Source of the DNA: Rhynchonema sp. JSB1_4
Taxonomy: Eukaryota; Nematoda; Chromadorea; Monhysterida; Xyalidae
Length of the DNA: 64,000 nucleotides
Direction: 5' to 3'
Assembly: GCA_030248065.1 (NCBI GenBank)
Contig: JASAMV010004993.1
Span: forward strand, 27,461 to 91,460
The notes below the pieces were generated by a model. The model was not told the origin of the DNA and ran no database searches. It saw only the letters and a list, made by a program, of their open reading frames with translations. Of the stretch, positions 9,617-21,200 are shown one piece after another. The translations under genes and the position numbers were made by a program. Numbering within the stretch: the first letter of the stretch is position 1; each line of letters opens with the position of its first letter.

Positions 9617-12600
9617 CTAGCAGCCCATTGCTTCGTGGCAAAGTTTGTGTTCGCCCCAGTCGAGGTGGTCCATGACGAGTTTGATCAACGCCTGTTCAAT
9701 CGCCTCCAGCACGGCGATGCACACAGGTGCCATGAAGAGGAACACTTCGCACACACCGCCGTCGATTTCGAATAGTGCGATTTCGCCAGCCTGGAAATAT
9801 ACGATCGGTGTGGTGAAGGGCAGTGGTTAATAAAAAAATTTTTTTATTCAAACAAACCCCATTTTTTTAAAGAAAAAAATTTTTTTTTAATTTAAAATTT
9901 TTTTTAATTCTAGCCAAAAACTGCTCGAAACGAAAAAAATGAGCGCTAAAGCAAAAATAGTGGCATTTTTCTTCATTAACGTGTGGTAAGTGCATATAAA
10001 GCACTGACGACACGAAAACAATACTAAACAATGGTCAATGAGTACCAACAGTAGTCAGGTACACACCCGTACACTTCCCCCACGTGGTGTGGGTGCCTTC
10101 GTGTGGCTGTGTGACACTCAAGACGAAAAATTTGGGTGAAACTATTGCCTTTTGGTACACGACCAATGCAAATCTATACTACTAAAACAGGAAGGCGTAT
10201 GTATGTATGTCTGTCTGTCTGTCTGTGGCCCCCTCCCTCGGAAGGGCGGACGGGCAACTCACGGGAGCTGGACGGGCCGGGGGGGGGGGGGGGCGGGCCC
10301 GCCGCCCCGCCGCAGCCCGTCTAAATATGTGACAAACAGTGTAAATATAGAGTGAATATCACACCGAATCACTGCTTTCGGGTCTGTTGCATGGATAAAT
10401 GCATGCCCGCCCAGTCACATGCACATGTGTGATCATATGAGAGGCCGTGTGAGTGTGTGCACTATGTCTAGATGCCACAAAACAACGATTATGGCACCCA
10501 ATACACCCATGGTAGGGTCAGGTGATGTCAACAGTAGCAATTTTTATGCAAAAATAGCACTTTTAGAGCAAAAAATAGAGAAATTTTCGAATTTTGAAAT
10601 AATAAAAAAAAATTTTTTTTTAACTTTTGGAACGAATTTTTTTTTTAAATTTTTTTTTAATAAAAAAATTTTTTTTAAAAACCACTGGTGAAGGGTACGA
10701 TGTCCGGACTCCGGAGTGCTGTTTGGTTCAGGGTTAGGCGAAAAAAAACGACGGCGTTTTTTCTTAAAAAAACGACGTTTTTTTCAAAAAAAACGCCTGG
10801 GTCGTTTTTCGTTTTTTTAACTGAGTTTCCTTGATTTTTCAGGGAAAGTACCCTGATCATCAAGAAAAATCAATTTTTTGTCCCATTTTTTTCAAAAAAT
10901 TTTCGACCAATTTTTACTTTGTCGAGATACGTCGATATACGGAGTTTGACTTTCAATGATGACCCCGGCCAAAGTTGGTCCCATGATGCGGGTCTGATAT
11001 GGGATCTTAACAACTCGCTAGAAAAGGCTTTGAACCCGTTTATTTTGCCTCAGTCGGAACACATAGAATTACTTCATTTAACCAGTGGGCACATCAAATG
11101 TACGTGTCTTCGTCCGCTTACGCTGATCCTACCATCCAACATGTTCAGATCTTGTATTCGTGCCCATACTATCGTTGTATAAAAAATTGCATGTATTATT
11201 TGCGCGACGGGTCTATTTAGATATGCCTTTTCAAAAACTAAAATTGGCCCTAAATTAGGGAGCATCCAAACAAACCACTTCGGCCGCTTTGTTTTTGATC
11301 AACTTGGCGCCGTCCCTGCAAGCCCAGCACTTGACCTTGTTAAGGTTGAACAGGTCCCAAATGCTGATCAAGAACTGTACTTGACCGCGTGTCTCTCGCC
11401 CAGTGAAAGTGTACTGAATGTGCTGAGCTGAAATCTCATTGTTGGTCTTATATTATGCAACTGTTAAACCCGAATGGACTCACAATCCAAACTGGTCATT
11501 CAAGCCAACAATGTTAGGCTAAGGCCACGCTTAGATATGAAATCAGATTGCCGCGGAATTTCGTGTACGGCCCTAATAGACGCTACGATATACACGGTGA
11601 CTTTGTGGCTTAAAAATATCAATCATGTAAACACTACAAAAATTGGCAAGGTGTCCTTTAAAAATTATTTCTCCTTTTCTGTTTCACTCACCAAAACCAC
11701 CGCGAGCGATGAGCAGTTTGGGAAGATCTTCTTTGTAGTCCGGTAAATGGCATTCCAGCTGCGTTGAGGGCTGCCCTTCAACTTGAAATTCAATCTTCGA
11801 GAAAGATGCTGAAACTGGTGCGCTTAGCATAGTCACTTCAAGGCCTGTTAACCCGGGTTGGGCACATCAAAGCGATACAGGCTTTAAATCTAGGTGGTTT
11901 TCCATTTTTAGCTCCCCAATTTTTCTGATTTCATGGGAAATCCTTTTGCTGGTTACTATGTATGTATGTCGAATGCTATTCATGATACTATAAATATAGT
12001 TCCATATATACTGTATACAGTATAGTTGTTCCTAAGAAGCAATTGCTCAAGTCGATGTGAGTCTTGTGAGCGTGGCTGAGGTTGATTGCGCAATGTTTTT
12101 CCTGCACCGATTTACCACAATCGGTGTCGCGGTAAATCGGTACACATACATAATGTTGTGAAAGTGGATACTGGGGTTGGTTTTCCCAACTTTTGTGAAA
12201 AAATCGTGTCGGACTTGCATTGGCATTATCAGCTCAAACGCAATGAGGCATAACAAGCATACCCGAAAGCATCGGGTAGCACAAAACCAGCCAGGCGACT
12301 CGAATCAACATGATGTTCAGTCAACCAGGATGCAAGATCTTTTGAATTTGCTTGCCAATCGCCAACGCGATAAATAATTGTCCAAGAAGTTGACAGCAAT
12401 GTTGGAAAGACATATGGAAGACTTGCTATAGAGGTTCCCGCATACTGTATTTGCACGTCGACAACATGGTAATGTGACCCAGTACATACAGCTTAGTACA
12501 GTGACTTTCGCAAACCTTACGGTCATGCAGTTTTTTAATCGAGGTTTGACCGACCAAATTTACGGGCGGCTCATTGCGTGGAGTGTGTCGGGCACAAATG

Positions 12601-14411
12601 CTAATACTTTACTTTGATTTCTCTACTATGTTTTCTAGTTTAATTACAAGCTTGGAAACTTAAGCTCCAGCTACAAGTTGTCAAAGCCAGCAAACTTTTT
12701 GCACTGCAGTTTCGATGAATACAAAATAAATTCGTAAAGACGTGTTTTAGAGTTGTAATTTATGCTCGAATGTGATCCAATATACTTCCTGTTTTGGAGC
12801 AAATTTTCATTTGATCATGCAAAACTTCGAACTGGAATTTAGCATCGGAGAAAATGTTCAACCGTATTTCCGTCATCTGTTCAAGCAAATTCAGCCTCAA
12901 CAAAGCAGACAGCATTATGGCCAAAAAGTTAATTTAAGTGTATGACCTTTCTGAGAGACTTTCAAGGAATTATTTCAACCGACATTTATTTTCATGATTA
13001 ATCGAAGGGCTTCTTATTTTTTGGGCAGAAACCCAATATCTTGCACTGGTCGTGGTAGTGGATTCCGGCCCTGAAATTGTTACAGCAGAAAGTCGGTGCA
13101 GAAGTGTCTAATAGCAGGTGGTAGACTAGACTGAATTAGCGCTGAAAATGCTTTAACAGATCCGAGGTGCAGAAAAGCAGCATATCGTTGTTGCGGTTCA
13201 GTAGTAAAACTTGAACGCAAACTGCAAACATGTAGGAATGAAACCTACTGCCCATACCTACTTGAAATATGTATACAGAGCGCCCAACAACCAACCCATC
13301 ATAGTAGAGAATGTCGTCAGCGTGCTCGCGCACCAGCGACAGGCACCAGATCAGACGACTTTCGAACTCGAATTCTTGTTGTTCGCAAAAGTCGTGCACC
13401 ATGTCTTCCATCAGATCATCCTGCAACCAGCATTTGGGCATCCCAACAATTCCACACGCGCTCAGCACTTTTATTCCGTTCGAATGAACTTTTTCTAACA
13501 GTTCCGAAAAGAAATCCGACGTGTTTGGTTGTTGTACAGTTCCGGGTGCAATTCTAGGCTGAACGTTGAACTCGCGTGCACGCGACTTCCTAGTACTACA
13601 CATAAGGCAGCACACGCCAGCGCACGCGCAAGTTACTTAGACTTTTGCATATATTGCCTCTTGACAGCCTAGCACCTGGTCCCGGTGCTCGGAAATAACA
13701 ATTTTGAGATTTTAATCCTAAAGTGTGTATCTTGGGCCGGTGTAATAGTATGTATGCAGCCCGAAATTTCGAAAATCCTATTTCCCTTGAAAAAAATCCG
13801 GGTTAAATGTCCCAGAAAAGTCCATTTTTGTGATACACCGGGTGCGCATCCAAAAAGCATTCATTACTGGTGGTTTGACAGGAGTTTGGCACATCTGAAT
13901 ACAGTTTTAGAAAGCTGGCAAAACGCGCTTTCGAATAGGCTACCGTACTTTTCTGTAACTTTCCAGGCGGTTTGTACACACTAGATTTTGAATTAACATT
14001 GTACCGATGCGAAATACCAAGCGCCGCAGGCGATTTTTTGAGAAAAAACAAGCAGAAACATGCATAAAAACATGCATTTCACAACAAAAAAGGGGGAAAA
14101 TAATAAAAAAAAGTTGTGAAATAATAAAAAAAGTTAACTAACTTTTCTAATCTTTAAAAACCAAAAAAGTGGCGAACTTTTTTAAAAAAAAATTTTTTTT
14201 AGAAAAATTTTTTTACTTTTTTTAACCCAACCCTGCTTAAGGGTCACTGTTCACGTTCTGGGACGAGCGAAAAAATAAAGCCGGGGCGGGCTAACCAATG
14301 AATAGTGCGCGTAGTTTTCAGTGATTTGCTTGGCGATTGTCAAACACATTTCACACAGCTCACCTTCCTGGACTTTGTTGGTGGCTTCGATAACACGACC
14401 GCCCCTTTTAC
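9617..14411 (-). CDS. Saposin-like (SapB) protein, two domains, four exons recovered
   Basis: Exons in order: 14411-14296, 13420-13292, about 11427-11285, 9790-9617. Exon 1 carries ELCEMCLTIAKQITENY (Cys1-x2-Cys2). Exon 2 carries HDFCEQQEFEFESRLIWC. Exon 3 carries KCWACRDGAKLIKNKAAEV. Exon 4 carries CEVFLFMAPVC and ends LCHEAMGC then TAG. Domain 2 has the full six-Cys SapB layout: C-x2-C, 27 residues, C-x9-C, 24 residues, C-x5-C. Domain 1 shows four Cys; its last pair was not found. Exons 1/2 and 3/4 join in phase 0. SapB proteins bind or perturb lipids, and in worms many are secreted antimicrobial or digestive proteins. A signal-peptide exon upstream of 14411 was not identified. A MITE lies 31 nt upstream of exon 4. 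Confidence 0.7.
9821..10687. mobile_element. hAT-like MITE, family H2 (CAGTGG ends), copy 1
   Basis: An 867-bp element with ends CAGTGGTTAATAAAAAAA / complement and a perfect 8-bp target duplication GTGAAGGG (9813-9820, 10688-10695). It lies in the last intron of the saposin-like gene, 31 nt from exon 4. A shorter Helitron-like insertion (10173-10324) is nested inside. A second copy is at 34640-35534 and a partial copy at about 39600-39820. Confidence 0.92.
10173..10324. mobile_element. Helitron-like short insertion, copy 1
   Basis: About 152 bp starting TCTATACTACTAAAACAGG, followed by TATG/TCTG units, a CCCTCCCTCGG block and a poly-G tract, and ending near CTAA. The host MITE copies at 34640-35534 and near 39770 lack it, which proves an insertion. 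The TC start, the CTAA-like end and insertion after A suggest a Helitron end. A related piece is at 53172-53329. Confidence 0.6.
10731..11080. mobile_element. Truncated hAT-like MITE, family H1
   Basis: It begins CAGGGTTAGGCG and matches, in inverted orientation, the right two thirds of the elements at 24236-24737 and 34027-34533, up to a GAACACATAGAATTACTTC word. The far terminus is missing. Confidence 0.7.
11480..13290. other. Saposin gene intron; no other gene seen
   Basis: No additional exon can be supported here. A few open frames exist (for example 12177-12377) but lack splice or composition support. A TATATACTGTATACAG palindrome lies near 12005. Confidence 0.45.
13985..14235. mobile_element. 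Partial H1-type MITE end
   Basis: AT-rich DNA ending TTTTAACCCAACCCTG. It contains a block (GAAATACCAAGCGCCGCAGG onward) found inverted at 28,850-28,915. It lies in intron 1 of the saposin-like gene, just downstream of exon 1. The left terminus was not located. Confidence 0.6.
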
Positions 14412-14429
14412 CTGCGCACAAAATATATT

Positions 14430-15390
14430 GTGATCTTCACGTACGATGGGCGCCCGGTCAACTGGGGCCCGATTAGAGGCGCACTTTGAGAGTTGGGCTT
14501 ATGCGTAGGCACACACTTATTAGGCTAAGGCTTACACAAAGTGCGTTGATAGAGCTGAGTGCAGCTCAAGCTACATAAGCCTAACCGAGAAGGTGAACCA
14601 TTTGTTAAAGGTAAAAGGTGAAGGCATTCCGCAGAATTGAGGCTCCACCGGATGGAAGGCTGGGTTGACCCACGACACCACTTTGATGTTGCTCCGTCCG
14701 CTGGGGGTTGATCCCCGAACGAACCAGGTCAAACACTGTTAACATGCCAGATCGGACGGGGTACATACGAGTAAACGCGGTGTGGGGGTCGTTAATCTGT
14801 TCGTGCCCCACTTGACCGGGCCCTAATGGCCGGGCCTCAATTGCAGGGGAACAAAAATAAGAGCGTGCTGCAGCTGTTTTCGCTTATATTGAACGCAGGT
14901 TTTTGCTCAAAAGCAACGCAATTTTGTAAGACGGTTACTCATGTTTAGGGGTGGTTTAAAAAAGTTTTCGAACTGATACGCGCTTCGCAGGTCAAGTTCA
15001 GGGCCGCTGTGCGTTTCAAAGTACATGCCAATCCGACTAAAGTTTGAATGAAAGAGCGAAAAGAGGCGTCAGAATATAGGCAATACCTCCGAGTGTTGAA
15101 ACTTCATTGACGCGAAAGCCCAAAATCATCAGCAACAAAACTGGCTTTGTGATTCGATGGTGCATCGTGGATTTTTTGTGAAGCTGAAATTGATCAAGTT
15201 CTGTTCAAATATAATTGCCTTAAATGCGAATCAAGTGTGCCACTTTACGACACGTTTTACACCGCAGCACATTGTTATGGGTACTGTAGATATCAGTGAT
15301 TTGTGATTGATCGACCGATGACAGTATTTCTCGCCATAAATATTGTGCGTGTGCGATGTGGCAACATATGTAAATATACGGTAAGTACCG
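14430..15390. other. No gene seen
   Basis: No supported exon or clear element. Short inverted words (AGGCTAAGGCTTA / TAAGCCTAACCGAG) near 14520-14590 hint at old repeat DNA. Confidence 0.45.
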
Positions 15391-15392
15391 TA

Positions 15393-15801
15393 AGGGCGAA
15401 CTTAGGTTGAACACGGAAACCGGAACACGGAAATAATTTACATACAAACCAGTTTCGTGGATTTCCGTGGCACGGAAATATTTCCGGTTTCCGTGTTCCG
15501 TGTTTTTTTTATTTTCACGGAACACGGAAATATTTCCGTGTGAATAGTTGTTGCTGTTTGCGTCAACGCGCGGGCTTTTGACGTCAGCACGCTGGCTTTT
15601 GTCATCATCACTGCAAAAGCATCGTTTGCGTGCCTGAATCATTGCCGTGTTCCGTGGCACGGAAATATTTCCGTGTTCCGTGATTCTCCAAAACATTCAC
15701 AGAACACGGAAATATTTCCGTGTTCAGTGATTCTACAAAATATTCACGGAACACGGAAATATTTCCGTGTTCCGGTTTCCGTGTTCAACCTAAGTCCGCC
15801 C
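15393..15801. mobile_element. Palindrome-rich TIR element, family P1
   Basis: About 410 bp with ends AGGGCGAACTTAGGTTGAAC / complement, flanked by TA. Its interior is built from repeated CACGGAAATATTTCCGTG palindromes. A diverged copy begins at about 63766 and runs off the window. Confidence 0.82.
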
Positions 15802-16324
15802 TAAGTGCCACGCATCTTTTGCCCACACAGCGCAGGCAAACGTACTCACGTTAGAGACACATCAACATTTTGGTTGGCATTCACGAATAATTCTTCGGAG
15901 CATGGTTCTTTGATGATTTGCAGCCCCACGTCTGGAGAAAATGATGCTGTACAAGTTCTGCGCTGCTGGTATTGCGATACTTCAAAATCCGAACGTTTTA
16001 TAAAAAGTTTCAACAAACAATGTCGGAATATAAAACACCGTAATTAGACTCCCAAAAAGTCCAAACTGCTCTGAACGGAGTCAGTCGCTGGTCAATCAAA
16101 TGGAAGATGAAATTGAATGTTGTGAAACTTCCTGGTTTGTGCTGGGAACCTGTGAAAAATCTCTTGAAGAACCGAAATTATCCCTAAACGGTGGTTGTCT
16201 CTAATACCACATCAGAGACAATCATTATGAAATTGAGCCAAAAATACAACAACTAAAGTACAGTATATGTGGGAGAGATCGGAGAGAGATTGCAGCTACT
16301 CAAAGCTCCGAACTGTAGATATAT

Positions 16325-16600
16325 ATTGGTCGCACAATGACCATAAAAGAATTTGTCAAATCAATCCTGATTTTCACGTTCAGTCACTCTTAACCACTGT
16401 GCTATTTGTGATTCTCACAAAACATTTTCAGCTGAAAATAATCTGGCAGATCAACCACGTTGCTGCAAGTCTAAAACATTCTCTTTACTGCATACTTTGT
16501 GTGCGATCACGCAACGCAACGTCACTGCCCCGTCACTTTCCCTCTTTACGATTCAGGAAGAGAATTTGACCAATTCTTATAAAGTCATTGTGCGACCAAT
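16325..16600. mobile_element. TIR element, family W1, copy 1 (empty site)
   Basis: Ends ATTGGTCGCACAATGAC and GTCATTGTGCGACCAAT. Related copies are at 33776-34603 (carrying a nested MITE) and about 48205-48370 (partial). This copy keeps CTCTTAACCACTG uninterrupted, so it serves as the empty site for the nested hAT-like insertion at 34 kb. Confidence 0.82.
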
Positions 16601-16619
16601 ACCAATTATGTGCGCCCTG

Positions 16620-18040
16620 TCAGTGACTACGCATCAGCAATCTATATGAACACTGTGCTTCCGAAACCAACGTTGAAAAAACTGAAATCCTACGAAGAAA
16701 ATGTGCCAGAATAATAACAGGATGCACAGCAAGTGCACCTAACGATGTTCTGTTACTTGAAGCAAACCTGATACCAATGAAATATCGTGCACAGCAATCG
16801 GCATCCCAGCAAGTAATCTTTACGATTCCACAGCCATCCCTAGCATGACCCTCTCCAAACATTACATACCCGAAATACCCATCAAAGACTAAGAAGAGAC
16901 CGAGGGTGGAGAAACATTGTCGATGAAGTGTTCACCGAATCAACTTTAAATCAACGAGACCATTATCAAAAATGCCAGTATAGGCCTTACCCAACTTGGA
17001 TACAAACTCCACACATTGAATACTACACTGACATCCCCCAAATACCCAATCCGCCTTCCTCCGACCCCACAAGGGCGAAGAACATCGCCCTTTGCTTTGT
17101 TGCTGGACACCCGGACAAAACATCCAAACATAACCCTCTATACGGATGGTAGTTGAGGCCTAAACGGAGCCGGTGCTGGCGTCAATTGGGCCCAACGAAA
17201 CAAAGGAATATAAAACATCTGCTGACGCATAAAGCGTCTGCGTACACCTCTGAGCTAACAGCCTTCCAAAAAGCTGTAGATGTTCTGCCCGATATGAGTG
17301 ATCAGATACCATCCGAAGCGACGATCCACTTTTACCTTGACTGCAGAGCCCTCATTGAAACATTAAAAACCGGATTCGATAACCCCACGGATACCTTAAC
17401 CGAAACAGTAACTAAGAATTTATACCGACTTGCCATACTACGCCAAAAATATAATTGTCGCTTGGATTCCGGCACATGTTGGAATTAAGGGAAACGAAGA
17501 AGCAGACAAGCTGGCCAAATCTGCCACATCATTTAACCACACTGTAATTCCAATGACCTACAACTGTGCCAGAAATGCAATCAAAAACACCATCAAAAAG
17601 AAATGGGAAAAAGGCCGGAAACACAAATATGAAAACTCATTACATTTCAAGATCACTAACGGGATCCACTGAACAAGAAAGTGATAAGCAAATTACGAAG
17701 AAACGTCCAAGTCACTGCACAACAACTGCGCACAGGACACTGTCCATTATTGGTTAGCTATCGCTATAGAATAGGTCAAAAACCCAACGACGAATGTGCT
17801 CACCGTAGCATGCACGCTACTGAGGGTGTCATTCCCTTTCTGTCACGCTGCCCGGCCTACGCCACTCTCAGGGATCAAATGTGGGGTAGAGGTGGTGGCC
17901 CGCTGACCTTGAGTGGAGTGTTTGCTGATGTGACCAAGCTGTGTACCTTCTTGCATAATTCGGAAATAATCCTACAAAACGCTGTGGGCCTCGTGAAACA
18001 TCACAAAACAACTTTTCGCAAATCCAATTCCAAAATTTAG
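16620..18040 (+). pseudogene. Decayed non-LTR retrotransposon (LINE) 3' end with RNase H
   Basis: Frame-shifted remnants in order: CARIITGCTASAPNDVLLLE near 16,700 (the region after the LINE reverse transcriptase); an RNase H domain from about 17,135 with LYTDGS and then a stop; SAYTSELTAFQKAVDV near 17,250; LDCRALIETL near 17,340; and WIPAHVGIKGNEEADKLAK near 17,465. After these come RTGHCPL and LSRCPAYATL, the usual C-terminal Cys/His-like end. The TDGS, E, D and H/D motifs mark an RNase H of the I-type LINE group. Several stops and frameshifts make it inactive. The reverse transcriptase core is absent. Confidence 0.85.
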
Positions 18041-18251
18041 TTTTCCTGTCTCTATTCTCCATTTCACGAAAAATGGGCAATAACAAACGAAATCAAGACA
18101 AAGTCACGCATCTTACAACAATGGTTACCGACCGACTGAAATGACGGTGTTACTCACCACACAATATTCACATGTGAGATGATACATTTCCAGCGAAACC
18201 AGAGTCGAGCTAGTACAAATCCATGATGTCTTCCAACGTGTCCTGCTTTGT

Positions 18252-21200
18252 TCAATCACCGCCAATCGGTTTGGCCATAATTTTTTCAATCCAGCCCACG
18301 AGTGTCCACACTCTAGCCACCACAATTACCTTCCCGGCCAACGGAGAATTTTTGGCGCAGGATTTCATCATGACCCCATACAATGTAAAGTACTTGTCTT
18401 TGAAAAATTCTTTTTTCGCACAGACGAATGGACCGCCAGAATCGCCCTGAAACAACAACTGAATTATCAATGGAATTTAAACCAGGGCTTTTCTTGCTGC
18501 GCGTTGCACTGGTCCAGAACCATCACAAAATTAGCGTCAAACATGTTCGAAACATATGAGTGTTTGTTCAGATGGTCATGGTGCAACGAACCTTGTTATG
18601 AAAATTTTAATTCATGTTATTGAATAAACAGTAGTTTCAGTTGAGCGGTTTCAGGCTTGCTAGTACTTACGTGCTGAAGTTTGCCACCATGGAGTACTTT
18701 TAAGCATAAGAGTCTGTGGTCGCTCCTTTCGGCTGCATCCATCACATAAGCATCAAAGCACACTTGCTTGTCAACGACTCTTGCCTTAACTTGTCGAACA
18801 TGCGCTGAAACGAGGCAAAAATCACGGTACAAAAAGGAAAACATAATAATGGGTGATATTTTCGAAACGGTGTAAAGGTCAGTTGTCTGTAAAGGTCGGT
18901 GGAAAGCTCGGTCGACAGCTCAGTGTGATAGACCTCGGTGTAAACTTGAAACATTCCACGTTAATAACAGGCAATGTTTCACGTTTACACCGAGCTACGC
19001 CGACCGAGCTTTCGACCGAACTTTACACCGACCTTTACGCCCAACTGAGCTTTATCCACCCAATGTGGAAAGTTTTGCCTTTGTCGTGCAGACTGTACAG
19101 ATCTGCGTGCGCAGGGGTTGGGCAAAAAAATTGAAACAAATTTTTAAAACAAAAGTTTTTGAAAAAACTTTTTTAATTTTTTCGGTGGAACAAAATGTTC
19201 TAAAACGTCCAAAAATGGCTTTTTGGGGGGTTAGTTTTTGTCATTTTTTCTCAAGGGTCGATAAATTTTCTTCACAAAATCACCTTTGGGGCATGTATTT
19301 GGTACCTAAGATACGCCAAATGATGTTATTATACCTTCGCGTGATACATGGGACACAGTGTGCCTGTACCTACATGGTACTTCGATGTCATACCCCATCA
19401 GGTCGGTCATATACGACTGATTCAGTATTTCCCGGCCAGTATTTCTGCAGCTTATATTGTCAATTCTGTGTGGTTTATGAGTTGAGTGAATCTTGCTTAT
19501 TCGGCCACAAACTGTTGTGTCCGATACCACAGAGCAGCAATCATCGGTCCATATCAAGCACAGACTGTTGGATCGCACCTACATGACGTAAACACCCTTC
19601 ATAAGTGATGCAACCAAAGTCACAAAAGTGACTTGTCAATTAAAGTTGCATTTTTTCGGGTTTTTGCGCGTTTTTTATTTATAAAAGCCTGAGCCTATAA
19701 ATGGGTCGAGGTTTAATATTGAAGGTTCTGGTGCTTATTGCACGCATAACGTGTTTCCGCACGGAGCCATCTTCAGGGACGAAGCGCACTGATCAGCAGC
19801 CCCGAGAACGCCAAAATGTCCCATCATGTAGGTCGTTGGAAACATTAGGTGCTGCCAGTGATCGCTTTATAATGCATTGCGCGGTTTGCTGGTGGTTCTG
19901 TTGCACTGGCACAACGCAAAGTTCATTCAATGATTGTGGTGCTTGTTTCACGTATAACGCGTTGACCTACCGAAGTTTTCCACGTAAGGCCCCTGGAGCT
20001 CTGTGCAGAAATTGAGAGGTCCAAGTAGAAACGTTTCAACTTATGGCCCTCGGGGACTTCAAGCGGAATACTGGGTGTTTACAGGAATGTTAGTAGGGAC
20101 ACTTTGGGAAAGCATTTGGACATTCTGATCCCATATTTGAACCTGATTTTGAGGTTGACATTTGGTAAAACAACGGTAACACAACAAAAAAATGCGATAT
20201 TTCGGTCCTTGATAGTTTGATACACTAATTTGAGCTATATTTTGGCCAGTTTACTGATGGATGAAGAATCGATGGTCCAGAAAAGATAAATCCAATTGGA
20301 GCCCCGTGGCTCTAAGTGGAAAATGTTCCACCTGGAGCTCCGAGAGCTTTAAGCTGAAAGCTCCGGTGCGCATATGTAAGTGGTTTGGGACATTTTGGTG
20401 TTTTAAAGTGACTCTACAATTGAATGTTGACCTCGTTTGTTTGCAGCCATTTTTTCAGAAAATGAAGGCAAGGTATCAGAAACACAGACTAAGGGAATGG
20501 ATTTTCAACTCGTTGCTTTGTGATGTTTCGCGGAGCCCACATATTTTCACAGGCAGGAGGAGAAAAAATGAAAAAAGTTTGAGGCGAGCCTGTGCGAGAC
20601 ACAAGGTAATCCAATCTAAGATATTTTCAGCTTGCCAGCTGAAACATTGCTGTGTCGTCGCTGTGCCGCGGCTGTGTGTTGTCGTTGTGTGTGCGCTGTG
20701 GCATGGCTGCCTTGCGCATGTTGTGGTAAACATTGTGTGAGCTGTGTTGGGTTTTGAAAAGCAAAAAGCACATCCTGAACACAGGAAAATTAGACGATTT
20801 TTATTTGCAATTGACAATTTATTTCATTCACCACAGATGCCTAAAATTATACAGGAGTAAAAGGGTGCTTCAAAAAGGCTTGATTTTTTGGAGTGTTTCG
20901 TTTATCATTTGTCACACCTGGCGTTTGTACAATGCTTTATACCTCGTTTAAAGGGCTCGGGACACAACCGAAGGAAGGGCAGCAGAGCGCAGTGTTATAC
21001 ATCGTTGGAAAGCACTGTGACAGTATATGTCACGCACCAATGTTAGGCTCCTTAGAGATTCCCTATCTCTTGGTAGAGCGACTTTTCGTTCCAGAAAAAA
21101 GTGAATTTTTTCACAACTGAAACGACCGGTGCAGAAACCCTAAATGAGTTGAAAGTCAAGTAACACGTGGATAGGATTACAACAGCTTCTGGCAACTTAT

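Noticed and set aside
10688..10718. Possible saposin coding extended across the MITE (frame SPDIVPFTTPIV)
   Set aside because: The frame is open across the pre-insertion site, but a strong acceptor (ATATTTCCAG at 9791) gives a phase-0 exon that fits the SapB spacing exactly, so this stretch is more likely intron.
13520..13640. Signal-peptide-like frame LARALACAALCVVLGSRVHA on the minus strand
   Set aside because: It is preceded by an in-frame stop with no start codon and is in a different frame from the SapB exon. It may be chance or a relic.
15220..15696. 158 aa minus-strand open frame
   Set aside because: It runs through the palindromic P1 element and is composed of its repeated words.
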